In this document: positions 1-7,113 of the stretch, in pieces
Numbering within the stretch: the first letter of the stretch is position 1
Layout: each line of letters starts with the position of its first letter
Source of the DNA: Ruminococcus sp. UBA4350
GTDB lineage: Bacteria; Bacillota; Clostridia; Oscillospirales; Ruminococcaceae
DNA length: 37,677 nucleotides
Direction of reading: 5' to 3'
Assembly: GCA_002394125.1 (NCBI GenBank)
Contig: DGSY01000163.1
Location: 1 to 37,677 of the forward strand
Notes under the pieces: model-generated
Databases searched by the model: none
Told to the model about the DNA's origin: nothing
Seen by the model: the letters and a program-made list of their open reading frames with translations, nothing else
Translations under genes and position numbers: made by a program

Positions 1-1101
1 GTGAAGCATTACGGCGCGGCGATCGTCGGTCTGACGCTCGATGAAAACGGCATCCCGCAGACCGCCGCAGAGCGCTTCCGCATCGGCAAAAGAATACTGG
101 ATGAAGCGCAGAAGCTCGGCATCCCGAAGGAGGATGTCTATCTCGACTGCCTGACGCTGACTGCATCGACCGGCGAAAACGGCCCCGCTGAAACGCTCAG
201 TGCCGTCCGGCGCGTGCGGGAGGAGCTGGGCCTGCAAACGGTGCTCGGCGTTTCCAATATCAGCTTCGGCCTGCCGAACCGGCCGCTCATCAACCGCAAT
301 TTCCTCTGCATGGCGCTCCAGAACGGTCTGACGCTCCCGATCATGAATCCGATGGCTGAAGGCATGACCGATACCGTCCGTGCATTCCGGATGCTCTCCG
401 GCTTCGATCCGAACTGTGAGAATTTCATCGCAGCCTATCAGGATACCGGCACCGCTGCTGCGGCGGCTCCGGCACAGAGCAGCACGCTGACGCTGGAGGG
501 CGCGGTCATCCGCGGCCTGCGGCAGGATGCGGCGCGGCTGACGCAGGAGGCGCTGCAAACGCATGAAGCGCTCGCAGTCGTCAATGATATGCTGATACCG
601 GCGCTCGATACGGTCGGCGCGGATTACGAATCCGGCAAGGTGTTCCTGCCGCAGCTCATTCAGGCCGCAACCGCTGCGCAGAGCGCATTCGGCGTCATCA
701 AGGCGAGCATGGCCGCACAGGACGGCGATGCGGACAAGGGCAAGATCGTCATTGCGACGGTGCAGGGCGATGTGCATGATATCGGCAAGAATATCGTCCG
801 GCTGCTGCTCGAAAATTACGGCTATGATGTGATCGACCTCGGCAAGGATGTGCTGCCGCAGAAGATCGTCGATGCGGCGATTGAGAATCAGGTGAAGCTC
901 GTCGGGCTTTCCGCGCTGATGACAACGACCGTCGGCGCGATGGAGGAAACGATCAGGCTGCTGAATGCGCAGTATCCGGAATGTAAGACCGTCGTCGGCG
1001 GCGCGGTGCTGACTGCGGATTATGCCGAGACGATCAAGGCGGACTGCTACGCAAAGGACGCCAAGGCAACGGTCGATTTTGCCAAGACCGTTTACGGATG
1101 A
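1..1101 (+). CDS. metH: Cobalamin-dependent methionine synthase, C-terminal part (5' end outside window)
   Basis: Transfers a methyl group from methyltetrahydrofolate via cobalamin to homocysteine. What is visible is the end of a pterin-binding TIM barrel (about residues 1-145, with VLGVSNISFGLP and NRNFL), an Ala-rich linker, a B12-binding four-helix cap (about 165-240) and a Rossmann B12 domain with the cobalt-ligating motif GDVHDIGKN (His259 counted from base 1). The reading frame is open at base 1, so the GTG there is probably internal and the homocysteine-binding domain lies upstream. There is no C-terminal reactivation domain, as in the short MetH form of many Firmicutes. A stand-alone corrinoid methyltransferase with its corrinoid protein is possible, but the fused pterin plus B12 layout favours MetH. 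The stop is 16 nt before dtd, so co-transcription is likely. Confidence 0.85.
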   Translation: MKHYGAAIVGLTLDENGIPQTAAERFRIGKRILDEAQKLGIPKEDVYLDCLTLTASTGENGPAETLSAVRRVREELGLQTVLGVSNISFGLPNRPLINRNFLCMALQNGLTLPIMNPMAEGMTDTVRAFRMLSGFDPNCENFIAAYQDTGTAAAAAPAQSSTLTLEGAVIRGLRQDAARLTQEALQTHEALAVVNDMLIPALDTVGADYESGKVFLPQLIQAATAAQSAFGVIKASMAAQDGDADKGKIVIATVQGDVHDIGKNIVRLLLENYGYDVIDLGKDVLPQKIVDAAIENQVKLVGLSALMTTTVGAMEETIRLLNAQYPECKTVVGGAVLTADYAETIKADCYAKDAKATVDFAKTVYG

Positions 1102-1117
1102 GAAAGGAGCGATCGCT

Positions 1118-1582
1118 ATGCGCGCGCTGATCCAGCGTGTATCCTCTGCGGCCGTCAGTGTGGACGGCGAAACCGTCGGCGCGATCGGACAGGGCTTTCT
1201 GGTGCTGCTCGGCGTGACCGATACCGACACCGATGCGGAGGTCAGCCGCCTGACCGATAAGCTGCTGAAGCTGCGGATCTTCGCAGATGCCGATGACAAG
1301 ACGAATTGCAGCATTCAGGATGTCGGCGGGGCGCTGCTCGTGATCTCACAGTTCACGCTCTGCGCCGACTGCCGCCGCGGAACGCGTCCGAGCTTTTCTC
1401 ATGCGGCAAAGCCCGATGAAGCGAACCGGCTCTATGAGCTGTTCCTTGCGCAGTGCCGCGCCGTGATTCCGCAGGTCGAATGCGGTGTGTTCGGTGCGCA
1501 TATGCAGGTCACGCTCTGCAACGACGGCCCGTTCACGGTGATGCTCGATACCGACGATCTCCAGCGGCCGCGGCACGACTAA
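1118..1582 (+). CDS. dtd: D-aminoacyl-tRNA deacylase
   Basis: Hydrolyses D-aminoacyl-tRNA in the cytoplasm, so keeping D-amino acids out of protein. The 154-residue product has the usual Dtd length. It starts with the family motif MRALIQRV, carries the active-site strand SQFTLCAD followed by RGTRPSF, and has the Gly-cisPro type motif NDGPFTV near the C-terminus. The ATG at 1118 is chosen because AGAAAGGAG sits 7 nt upstream and the protein then begins exactly at the conserved N-terminus; longer forms overlap metH without a homologous N-terminus. It follows metH by 16 nt. Dtd is usually next to relA in Firmicutes; here its partner is metH. Confidence 0.95.
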   Translation: MRALIQRVSSAAVSVDGETVGAIGQGFLVLLGVTDTDTDAEVSRLTDKLLKLRIFADADDKTNCSIQDVGGALLVISQFTLCADCRRGTRPSFSHAAKPDEANRLYELFLAQCRAVIPQVECGVFGAHMQVTLCNDGPFTVMLDTDDLQRPRHD

Positions 1583-1626
1583 TTCTGAACGATGTATGAA
1601 TAAGCAGTAAAAATTATAATATGATA

Positions 1627-1655
1627 TTGACACTGTGCCTCCCGAATGCTATAAT
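1627..1655 (+). promoter_or_regulatory. Sigma-A promoter for the alpha/beta hydrolase
   Basis: TTGACA (1627-1632) and TATAAT (1650-1655) are perfect consensus hexamers with a 17-bp spacer. The start codon at 1692 lies about 30 nt after the predicted transcription start. Confidence 0.88.
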
Positions 1656-1691
1656 GAATTTACAATATGATTTCGGGGGGCAACTTTATTC

Positions 1692-2486
1692 ATGCTGCAT
1701 CACACCTTTATTCCCGCAGAGGACGGGAACACAGAGACAATCGTTCTGCTGCACGGCTTCGGCGGCAATTCGCGGATCTGGAAATATCAGATCCCGCTGC
1801 TGTCGAAGTACTACAATGTGCTGACGATCGACCTGCCGAGCCACAACGAGGGCAATCTCCGGCTCTCGGAGCTGGATGTCACGCTGGATGCGATTGCAAA
1901 GGAGATCCTTGCGGTCTGCGATCATTACAGCGTCCGCCACGCGACCTTCATGGGCGTTTCGCTCGGTACGGTGTTCGTGAAGTACATCGAGGCATATTAT
2001 CCGGATTATGTGGATTTCGGCATTCTGGTCGGCGCGGTCGCAACGGTCAATTCGCTGCTGCGTGCCTGCGCGGGCGTGTTCTCCAGAATCGGTGACAAGC
2101 TCCCCTTTGCCGCAGTCTATCATGTTTTCAGCTGGATCATCATGCCCGGCAAGCGCAATGAGGAGAGCCGCAGCATTTTCCGGAAATGTGCGGTCGCGCT
2201 CAACAAGAAGGAATTCAAGCTCTATATGCATATTTTCAATCAGGCGTTCCGGTTCAGCAAGATGTTTGAGCTGGAGCTGCATCCGGAGAATATCTATATT
2301 TCCGGCAAGCTGGATACCTGTTTCCTGCGCCGGACCGTGCGCGAGGCAAAGCAGACTGCCGGCCGCATGATCCAGATGGCAGCCTGCGGTCATGTCTGCA
2401 ATATCGTGCAGAAGAACCGCTTCAACCGGCTGATGCTGGAGCTGCTCGACCGCGATCCTGCGGACGCAGCCACGGCGGCGACCTGA
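1692..2486 (+). CDS. Alpha/beta-fold hydrolase, substrate unknown
   Basis: A 264-residue single-domain alpha/beta hydrolase. Visible elements are the oxyanion-hole region LLHGFGGNSRIW (about 17-28), the nucleophile elbow GVSLGT (Gly-x-Ser-x-Gly), an acid candidate in SGKLDTCF and a C-terminal catalytic His in AACGHVCNI, so the triad appears intact. A cap region lies between the nucleophile and the acid, with several aromatic residues. There is no signal peptide, so it is probably cytoplasmic. Lipase/esterase, C-C hydrolase and haloperoxidase-like activities are all possible and sequence alone does not decide. It has its own perfect promoter and an intrinsic terminator directly after it, so it is a single-gene unit. 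The start is supported by a G-run 11 nt upstream. Confidence 0.85.
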   Translation: MLHHTFIPAEDGNTETIVLLHGFGGNSRIWKYQIPLLSKYYNVLTIDLPSHNEGNLRLSELDVTLDAIAKEILAVCDHYSVRHATFMGVSLGTVFVKYIEAYYPDYVDFGILVGAVATVNSLLRACAGVFSRIGDKLPFAAVYHVFSWIIMPGKRNEESRSIFRKCAVALNKKEFKLYMHIFNQAFRFSKMFELELHPENIYISGKLDTCFLRRTVREAKQTAGRMIQMAACGHVCNIVQKNRFNRLMLELLDRDPADAATAAT

Positions 2487-2493
2487 CAATCAC

Positions 2494-2528
2494 AAAACCG
2501 GAAGCGCTCTCTGCACTTCCGGTTTTTT
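2494..2528 (+). terminator. Intrinsic terminator after the hydrolase gene
   Basis: An 11-bp stem (AAAACCGGAAG at 2494-2504 with CTTCCGGTTTT at 2516-2526) and a T-run, beginning 8 nt after the stop codon. Confidence 0.9.
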
Positions 2529-2551
2529 ATCATGCGAAAAGGAGCATCCAA

Positions 2552-2893
2552 ATGAACGATATCCATGTATACGCGCAGTATTTCGCGGCATCGGCGGAGT
2601 TCGCCGGCATTCCGCGCCGTGCTGCCGCCGTATTCCTGACTGCATCCTCCGCAGAGGGCAATATCCGCTATGCGCTGACCGTGACATTCTTCCCGCATGA
2701 AAGCGCGGAGGATTTCGGCATCAGCTATGATGCCGCAGCGGAGACCGTGCTGTATGAAGCCCGCGGCCGCCGCTCGAAAAAGCGCGAACAGACAATGCTC
2801 GGATCCCTCCGAGAAAAGGCCGATGCGCTCGCGGCAGAGCTGGGCGGGCGGATTTTCTGGGATCAGCCGCTGATCGAAGCGCGGTTCGGCTGA
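2552..2893 (+). CDS. Small conserved-looking hypothetical protein
   Basis: A 113-residue protein of unknown function. It has no signal peptide, membrane segment or Cys motif. The N-terminal half looks like alternating beta strands (NIRYALTVTFFPH), and the C-terminal half is a charged helix (RGRRSKKREQTMLGSLREKADALAAEL). The start is supported by AAAAGGAG 8 nt upstream. Codon use is GC-rich at third positions like its neighbours. It lies between the terminator of the hydrolase gene and the next promoter; no separate promoter is obvious, so expression may depend on read-through. I do not recognise the family. Confidence 0.6.
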   Translation: MNDIHVYAQYFAASAEFAGIPRRAAAVFLTASSAEGNIRYALTVTFFPHESAEDFGISYDAAAETVLYEARGRRSKKREQTMLGSLREKADALAAELGGRIFWDQPLIEARFG

Positions 2894-2931
2894 AATTGCT
2901 TTGTGCATTTTGCCGGAATCTGCGGGATTTC

Positions 2932-2961
2932 TTGACAAACAATGCTCCGGTGTGCTATAAT
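2932..2961 (+). promoter_or_regulatory. Sigma-A promoter for the XRE-cupin / acyl-CoA synthetase leader
   Basis: TTGACA (2932-2937) and TATAAT (2956-2961) separated by 18 bp. Transcription would start near 2968 and give an untranslated leader of about 240 nt before the regulator start codon at 3208. Confidence 0.85.
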
Positions 2962-3022
2962 AAAATGTAAATCAGCCGGCAGCATACGCCGGTGAACCAT
3001 TCCCGAAAGGAGCGCCCATGCC

Positions 3023-3088
3023 ATGCTGCTGAATGTCACGCTGTCCGTAAACGCTGTACGACTTCCGGTATCGGTACAGCTGCCGTGA
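3023..3088 (+). CDS. Candidate 21-residue leader peptide
   Basis: A short frame that reads MLLNVTLSVNAVRLPVSVQLP, preceded by GAAAGGAG at 3005-3012 with 10 nt spacing. Its stop codon at 3086-3088 lies immediately before the sequence GGCTTCTTG, which can compete for an arm of the downstream terminator. It is rich in Val and Leu, but there is no dense run of one amino acid. Translation is inferred from the ribosome site and its position only. A competing ATG at 3018 gives just four codons. Confidence 0.4.
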   Translation: MLLNVTLSVNAVRLPVSVQLP

Positions 3089-3182
3089 GGCTTCTTGTTG
3101 TTTGCGGGCATTTTTGCGCATGGGAACGGATCGCAAAAAAAGGTCAGTGAGCGGTGAGAAGCTTATGCTTCTTGCCGTTTTT
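3089..3182 (+). promoter_or_regulatory. Candidate attenuator: antiterminator strand, hairpin and terminator before the XRE-cupin gene
   Basis: Three elements follow one another. GGCTTCTTG at 3089-3097 is a free strand. TTTTTGCG (3111-3118) and CGCAAAAA (3132-3139) form an 8-bp hairpin. GGTGAGAAGC (3153-3162) pairs with GCTTCTTGCC (3167-3176), followed by GTTTTTTAT, an intrinsic terminator that ends about 25 nt before the start codon. The first strand repeats the terminator's 3' arm (GCTTCTTG), so it can pair with the 5' arm and prevent terminator formation. Alternatively the transcript from the 2932 promoter could be a free-standing small RNA ending here. Confidence 0.5.
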
Positions 3183-3207
3183 TATCATCTTGAAACGGAG
3201 GCTGTTT

Positions 3208-3753
3208 ATGGAACCTATCAATGAGATCGCTGCACGCGTAAAGGAGCTGCGCGAGGTATGTGATTATTCGCAGGAGCAGCTTGCTTCGGAGCTGGGACTC
3301 GATCCCGCCGCCTATGCAGGCTATGAGGAGAACGGCGATTTCCCGATCAGCGTACTCTATGAGATCGCCAACAAATTCAATGTCGATTTCAATGAGATCA
3401 TCACCGGCGAGCCGAGCCGCATCGACACCTATCAGGTCGTCCGCCGCGGCAAGGGCAAGAGCATCAGCCGCTTCCCCGGCTACCGCTTCAAGGATCTCGC
3501 GTTCCGTTATGCGGACAAGATCATGCAGCCGCTGCTCGTCACGCTGGAGCCGACCGATGAGCCCGCAAAGCTCGTCACACACGCCGGACAGGAATTCAAC
3601 CTCGTCCTGAAAGGCTCGATCGCGGTCGTCTTTGAGGATCAGGAGATCATTCTCAATGAGGGCGACTCGATTTATTTCAATCCGACCTATCCCCACGGAC
3701 AGCGCTGCGTCGGTGACACAAAGGCAAGATTTCTGACTATGATCGCGGAATGA
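3208..3753 (+). CDS. XRE-family transcriptional regulator with C-terminal cupin domain
   Basis: A 181-residue cytoplasmic regulator. Residues about 5-60 form a Cro/CI-type helix-turn-helix (EIAARVKELREVC, QEQLASELGLD, GYEENGDFPISVLYEIANKF). Residues about 105-180 form a cupin barrel (VTHAGQEFNLVLKGSIAVVF and GDSIYFNPTYPHGQRC), the likely ligand-binding part. ATG 3208 is chosen because ACGGAGG lies 6-12 nt upstream and the homologous region begins there; a longer GTG start at 3154 would place coding sequence inside the terminator hairpin. It precedes an acyl-CoA synthetase by 37 nt, a pairing also known elsewhere for cupin regulators beside AMP-ligases, so it probably controls that gene, perhaps by sensing an acid or its CoA ester. 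Confidence 0.85.
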   Translation: MEPINEIAARVKELREVCDYSQEQLASELGLDPAAYAGYEENGDFPISVLYEIANKFNVDFNEIITGEPSRIDTYQVVRRGKGKSISRFPGYRFKDLAFRYADKIMQPLLVTLEPTDEPAKLVTHAGQEFNLVLKGSIAVVFEDQEIILNEGDSIYFNPTYPHGQRCVGDTKARFLTMIAE

Positions 3754-3790
3754 GCCGCGGAATGCAAATATAAAGGAGAACTGATCAATC

Positions 3791-5464
3791 ATGCTGTTAG
3801 ACCGATATCTGCCCCGGATCGAATTTGATTCCTATGAGGATTTCGTGAAGAACTACCGTGTCAATGTGCCGGAGGATTTCAATTTCGGCTGGGATATCGT
3901 CGATGAATGGGCAAAGCAGGAGCCGGAAAAGCAGGCAATGCTCTGGCTCAGCCACGACAAGCAGGAGCGCAGCTTCACATTCACAGAGATCTCGAAGCTC
4001 TCAAACCAGACCTGCCACTATTTCCGCAGTCTGGGACTGAAAAAGGGCGATGTTGTTCTGCTGATCCTCCGCCGCCGCTGGGAATACTGGGTGATCGCGA
4101 CCGCGCTGCATAAGCTCGGCGTCATTCTCATCCCCGGCAATCTGCTCTTTACCACGCACGATATCGCTTACCGCGGCAATATGGCGGAGATCTCCGCGAT
4201 CATTGCCTGCGATGACGAATATATCCGCACACAGATCGACGGCGCTGCTCCGCAGATCAAAACGCTGCGCAAGCTGATCGCCGTTGCTGAGCCGCGTGAG
4301 GGCTGGGATTTCTTCACTGAGGAGATCGCGAAATATCCCGACACCTTTGAGCGTCCGACCGGCGACGAAGCGACCAAAGCGACCGATACCATGCTGATCT
4401 ACTTCACCTCCGGCTCGACCGGTATGCCGAAGATGGTCTGCCATAATTTCGCGCATCCGCTCGGCCACATCGTCACTGCAAAATACTGGCATCAGGTGCA
4501 GGAGAACAAGCTGCATATGTCGATCTCGGATTCCGGCTGGGCGAAGTTCGGCTGGGGCAAGATCTACGGCCAGTGGATCTGCGGCGCGATCCAGTTCGTC
4601 TATGATTTCACCGGCAGATTCGATGCAAAGGATATGCTCTCCGTCATCAGCAAATACAAGCTGACGACCTTCTGCGCACCGCCGACCATGTACCGCTTCA
4701 TGCTCCAGGAGGACATGACGCAGTTCGATCTTTCCAGCATCCAGAATTTCTGCAATGCAGGCGAGCCGCTGAATCCGGAAGTCTTCAACCGCATCTATGA
4801 GCTGACCGGCAAGAAGATGCGCGAGGGCTTCGGCCAGACCGAGGGTACGGTTCTGATAGCGAATTTCCCGTGGATCGACCCGAAGCCGGGCTCGACCGGC
4901 AAGCCGTCGCCGCTCTACAATATTCATCTGCTCCGGCCGGACGGCACCGAGTGCGAGGACGGCGAGGAAGGCAGCATCATGGCCTGCGGCATTGACAAGC
5001 AGCACCCGACCGGCCTGTTCTGCGGCTATTACAAGAATCCGGAGCTGACCGAGGCTGTGCTCGGCGGCGAGAATTACGATACCGGCGACGTTGCATGGCG
5101 CGATTCCCGCGGCTATTACTGGTTCGTCGGCCGCAATGACGATGTCATCAAATGCTCCGGCTACCGCATCGGCCCGTTCGAGGTCGAGAGCGCTCTGCTG
5201 ACGCATCCGGCTGTCGTGGAATCCGCGATCACCGGTGCGCCCGACCCGATCCGCGGTCAGGTCGTCAAGGCGACGGTCGTGCTGGCAAAGGGCTATACGC
5301 CCTCTCCGGAGCTGACCAAGGAGCTTCAGAATCATGTCAAGCGCGAGACAGCGCCGTACAAGTATCCGCGTGTCATCGAATATGTCGATGAACTGCCGAA
5401 GACGCTCGGCGGCAAGATCAAGCGTGCGCAGATCCGTCACCACGACGAGGAAGCCGCAAAATAA
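3791..5464 (+). CDS. Acyl-CoA synthetase, AMP-binding superfamily (medium-chain/acetate-type)
   Basis: Activates a carboxylic acid with ATP and CoA to acyl-CoA via an acyl-adenylate. The 557-residue length and motif set fit the MACS branch: the P-loop TSGSTGMPK (residues 206-214), the substrate-site block SDSGWAKFGWGKIYGQW, NAGEPLNPEVF, GFGQTEG, the adenylate-binding YDTGD, the hinge GRNDDVIKCSGYRIGPFEVE, and the catalytic C-terminal Lys in PKTLGGKIKRAQIR. The chain length used cannot be read from the sequence. The N-terminal LDRYLPRIEFDSYEDFVKNY is typical of enzymes paired with cupin regulators. AAAGGAG precedes the start. It probably forms an operon with the regulator gene at 3208-3753 and ends at a strong terminator. 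Confidence 0.88.
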   Translation: MLLDRYLPRIEFDSYEDFVKNYRVNVPEDFNFGWDIVDEWAKQEPEKQAMLWLSHDKQERSFTFTEISKLSNQTCHYFRSLGLKKGDVVLLILRRRWEYWVIATALHKLGVILIPGNLLFTTHDIAYRGNMAEISAIIACDDEYIRTQIDGAAPQIKTLRKLIAVAEPREGWDFFTEEIAKYPDTFERPTGDEATKATDTMLIYFTSGSTGMPKMVCHNFAHPLGHIVTAKYWHQVQENKLHMSISDSGWAKFGWGKIYGQWICGAIQFVYDFTGRFDAKDMLSVISKYKLTTFCAPPTMYRFMLQEDMTQFDLSSIQNFCNAGEPLNPEVFNRIYELTGKKMREGFGQTEGTVLIANFPWIDPKPGSTGKPSPLYNIHLLRPDGTECEDGEEGSIMACGIDKQHPTGLFCGYYKNPELTEAVLGGENYDTGDVAWRDSRGYYWFVGRNDDVIKCSGYRIGPFEVESALLTHPAVVESAITGAPDPIRGQVVKATVVLAKGYTPSPELTKELQNHVKRETAPYKYPRVIEYVDELPKTLGGKIKRAQIRHHDEEAAK

Positions 5465-5480
5465 ACCGCATAAGCAAAAC

Positions 5481-5520
5481 AGCGCGCCGGATTCTGATCC
5501 GACGCGCTCTTGTTATATTT
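5481..5520. terminator. Bidirectional terminator between acyl-CoA synthetase and glgA
   Basis: AGCGCGCCGGAT (5481-5492) pairs with ATCCGACGCGCT (5497-5508) with a one-base interruption. T-rich sequence follows on the plus strand, and TGTTTTGC follows on the minus strand, so it can serve both convergent genes. Confidence 0.8.
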
Positions 5521-5533
5521 TGTTGTTTTTCGC

Positions 5534-6967
5534 TTACTGATTCCAGCTCTCCAGCTCTTTGTAAAGGCCGAGGTACAGCTCTGCGGACTGTGCCCAGCTG
5601 AAATCTGCCGCCATAGCCTGATGCTGGATCTGCTTCCAGAACGGCTTGTTGTCATATGCGCCCTTCGCACGGAGACAAGCACCGAGCATATCATGCGCAT
5701 TGTAGGTCTTGAACGTAAAGCCGGTGCCGTTCTCGTCGCCGGCATCCCTGACGGAATCGCGCAGACCGCCGGTCTCGCGGACGATCGGGATGGTGCCGTA
5801 GCGCATTGCGTACATCTGCGCAAGACCGCAGGGCTCGCTCTGCGACGGCATCAGGAACATATCACAGCCGGCATAGATGCGGCGCGAAAGCTGCGGATAG
5901 AATCCCAGCGTCACGCTGACTGCCTGCGGATAGCGCCATGCCATTTCCTTGAAGAAGTCCTCATAGACGCGCTCGCCGCTGCCGAGGATCGCGAAATGGA
6001 ATCCGTCATGCACCATTTCCTCAAAGACATAGCGGATGAGGTCGATGCCCTTATGCGCCACAAAGCGCGTGCAGATGCCGATGAGCGGCTGATCGTCATA
6101 GGGAAGCCCCAGCTCCTCGCAGAGTGCCTTTTTGCACTGCGCCTTGCCGGACATATCGGCGATGCTGTAATGTGCATACGGCTCGCCGAGCGCATCATCC
6201 GTCGCCGGATTGTAGCTTTCGACGTCGATGCCGTTGAGGAAGCCGGTCAGCTTATACTGCTTGTTTGCGAGTGCGCGGTCAAGGCCGTGCGAATACCACG
6301 GATCGAGGATCTCCCACGCATAGCTCGGCGAAACAGTCGTGATCTTGTCTGCCGTTTCGATCGCGCCCTTCATCATGTTGACATTGCCGTCATATTCGAG
6401 CAGGTTCGCATGATACATCGGGATGCCCATCAGCTCATTCAGCACCTCTTTGCCGTATTTGCCCTGATAGGCGATATTGTGGATCGTGAACACCGTGCGG
6501 ATATTGTCAAATCCCTCCTGATACTTGTAGAAGATCTGATAATAGACCGGTGTCAGCGCGGTCTGCCAGTCGTTGCAGTTGATGACAGTCGGCTTGAAAT
6601 CAATGACGCGCAGCATTTCGAGAATTGCACGGCTGAAGAATACGAAGCGTTCGCAGTCATCATAAAAGCCGTAGATGCCGTCGCGCTTGAAATAGTACTC
6701 ATTGTCAATGAAATAATAGGTCACACCGTTGGTGACGGCCGAGAAAATGCCGCAGTACTGCTTGCGCCATGCCACATCGACGGTGATCGAGGTGATGAAG
6801 GTCATGCCCTTGCGCATCTCGTCACTGATGGACTTGTAGAGCGGGATCACGACACGGCAGTCATGCCCCTTCTTGTTCAGCGCCAGCGGCAGCGCGCCCG
6901 CTACATCGGCAAGGCCGCCCGATGCAACATAAGGTCTTGCTTCACTTGCTGCATATAAAATATTCAT
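5534..6967 (-). CDS. glgA: Glycogen synthase, GT5 family
   Basis: Elongates alpha-1,4-glucan using ADP-glucose. The 477 residues match the bacterial GlgA length. The N-terminal GT-B domain begins MNILYAASEARPYVASGGLADVAG; the classical K-x-GGL ADP-glucose motif appears as ASGGLADV, with Ser in place of Thr and Ala in place of Lys. Further motifs are FTIHNIAYQG, TVSPSYAWE, GFLNGIDVESYNP, the second-domain IGICTRFVAHKGIDL, and the C-terminal active-site loop MPSQSEPCGLAQMYAMRYGTIPIVRETGGL with the catalytic Glu pair region. GGAGG lies 8 nt before the ATG. It is the last gene of glgB-glgC-glgD-glgA, with a 146-nt gap before it. Confidence 0.95.
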   Translation of the reverse strand: MNILYAASEARPYVASGGLADVAGALPLALNKKGHDCRVVIPLYKSISDEMRKGMTFITSITVDVAWRKQYCGIFSAVTNGVTYYFIDNEYYFKRDGIYGFYDDCERFVFFSRAILEMLRVIDFKPTVINCNDWQTALTPVYYQIFYKYQEGFDNIRTVFTIHNIAYQGKYGKEVLNELMGIPMYHANLLEYDGNVNMMKGAIETADKITTVSPSYAWEILDPWYSHGLDRALANKQYKLTGFLNGIDVESYNPATDDALGEPYAHYSIADMSGKAQCKKALCEELGLPYDDQPLIGICTRFVAHKGIDLIRYVFEEMVHDGFHFAILGSGERVYEDFFKEMAWRYPQAVSVTLGFYPQLSRRIYAGCDMFLMPSQSEPCGLAQMYAMRYGTIPIVRETGGLRDSVRDAGDENGTGFTFKTYNAHDMLGACLRAKGAYDNKPFWKQIQHQAMAADFSWAQSAELYLGLYKELESWNQ

Positions 6968-7113
6968 ATAGTGCCTCCGTTTTCAATGCATTTTTCCGCA
7001 TCCGTTCTCTGTTTCCTGCGGCTGAGCCGGATCATGCGCTCCTGCTTACAGCCGCCCTGCTGACTGCATCGCTTCATGCTGCGATGTCCGCAGCCGTCAG
7101 ATCTCCGCAGCCG
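6968..7113 (-). other. Spacer between glgD and glgA with a 17-bp tandem duplication
   Basis: A 146-nt gap without a gene. A 17-bp unit, CCGTCAGATCTCCGCAG at 7094-7110, is repeated directly at 7111-7126 (last base differing). The second copy contains the glgD stop codon, so the first is a decayed-free duplicate carrying a second TGA. I see no promoter or terminator of good quality. Confidence 0.6.

Noticed and set aside
1..3. GTG at base 1 as a true start codon
   Set aside because: It lies within a truncated pterin-binding domain and no upstream sequence is available; the frame is simply open at the edge.
2968..3182. SRP RNA, 6S RNA or a known riboswitch in the leader
   Set aside because: The GGTGAACC and CGAAAGG segments briefly recalled SRP RNA, but the conserved apical loop sequence is absent, and I could match no riboswitch core.
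3154..3207. GTG 3154 as start of the XRE-cupin regulator
   Set aside because: It would place 18 extra codons inside a terminator hairpin without a ribosome site, whereas ATG 3208 has a good one.
5510..6958. A 482-codon open frame on the plus strand opposite glgA, and similar long frames opposite glgD, glgC, glgB and spoIIE
   Set aside because: They are antisense shadows caused by strong G/C third-position bias of the real genes; they lack ribosome sites and recognisable domains.
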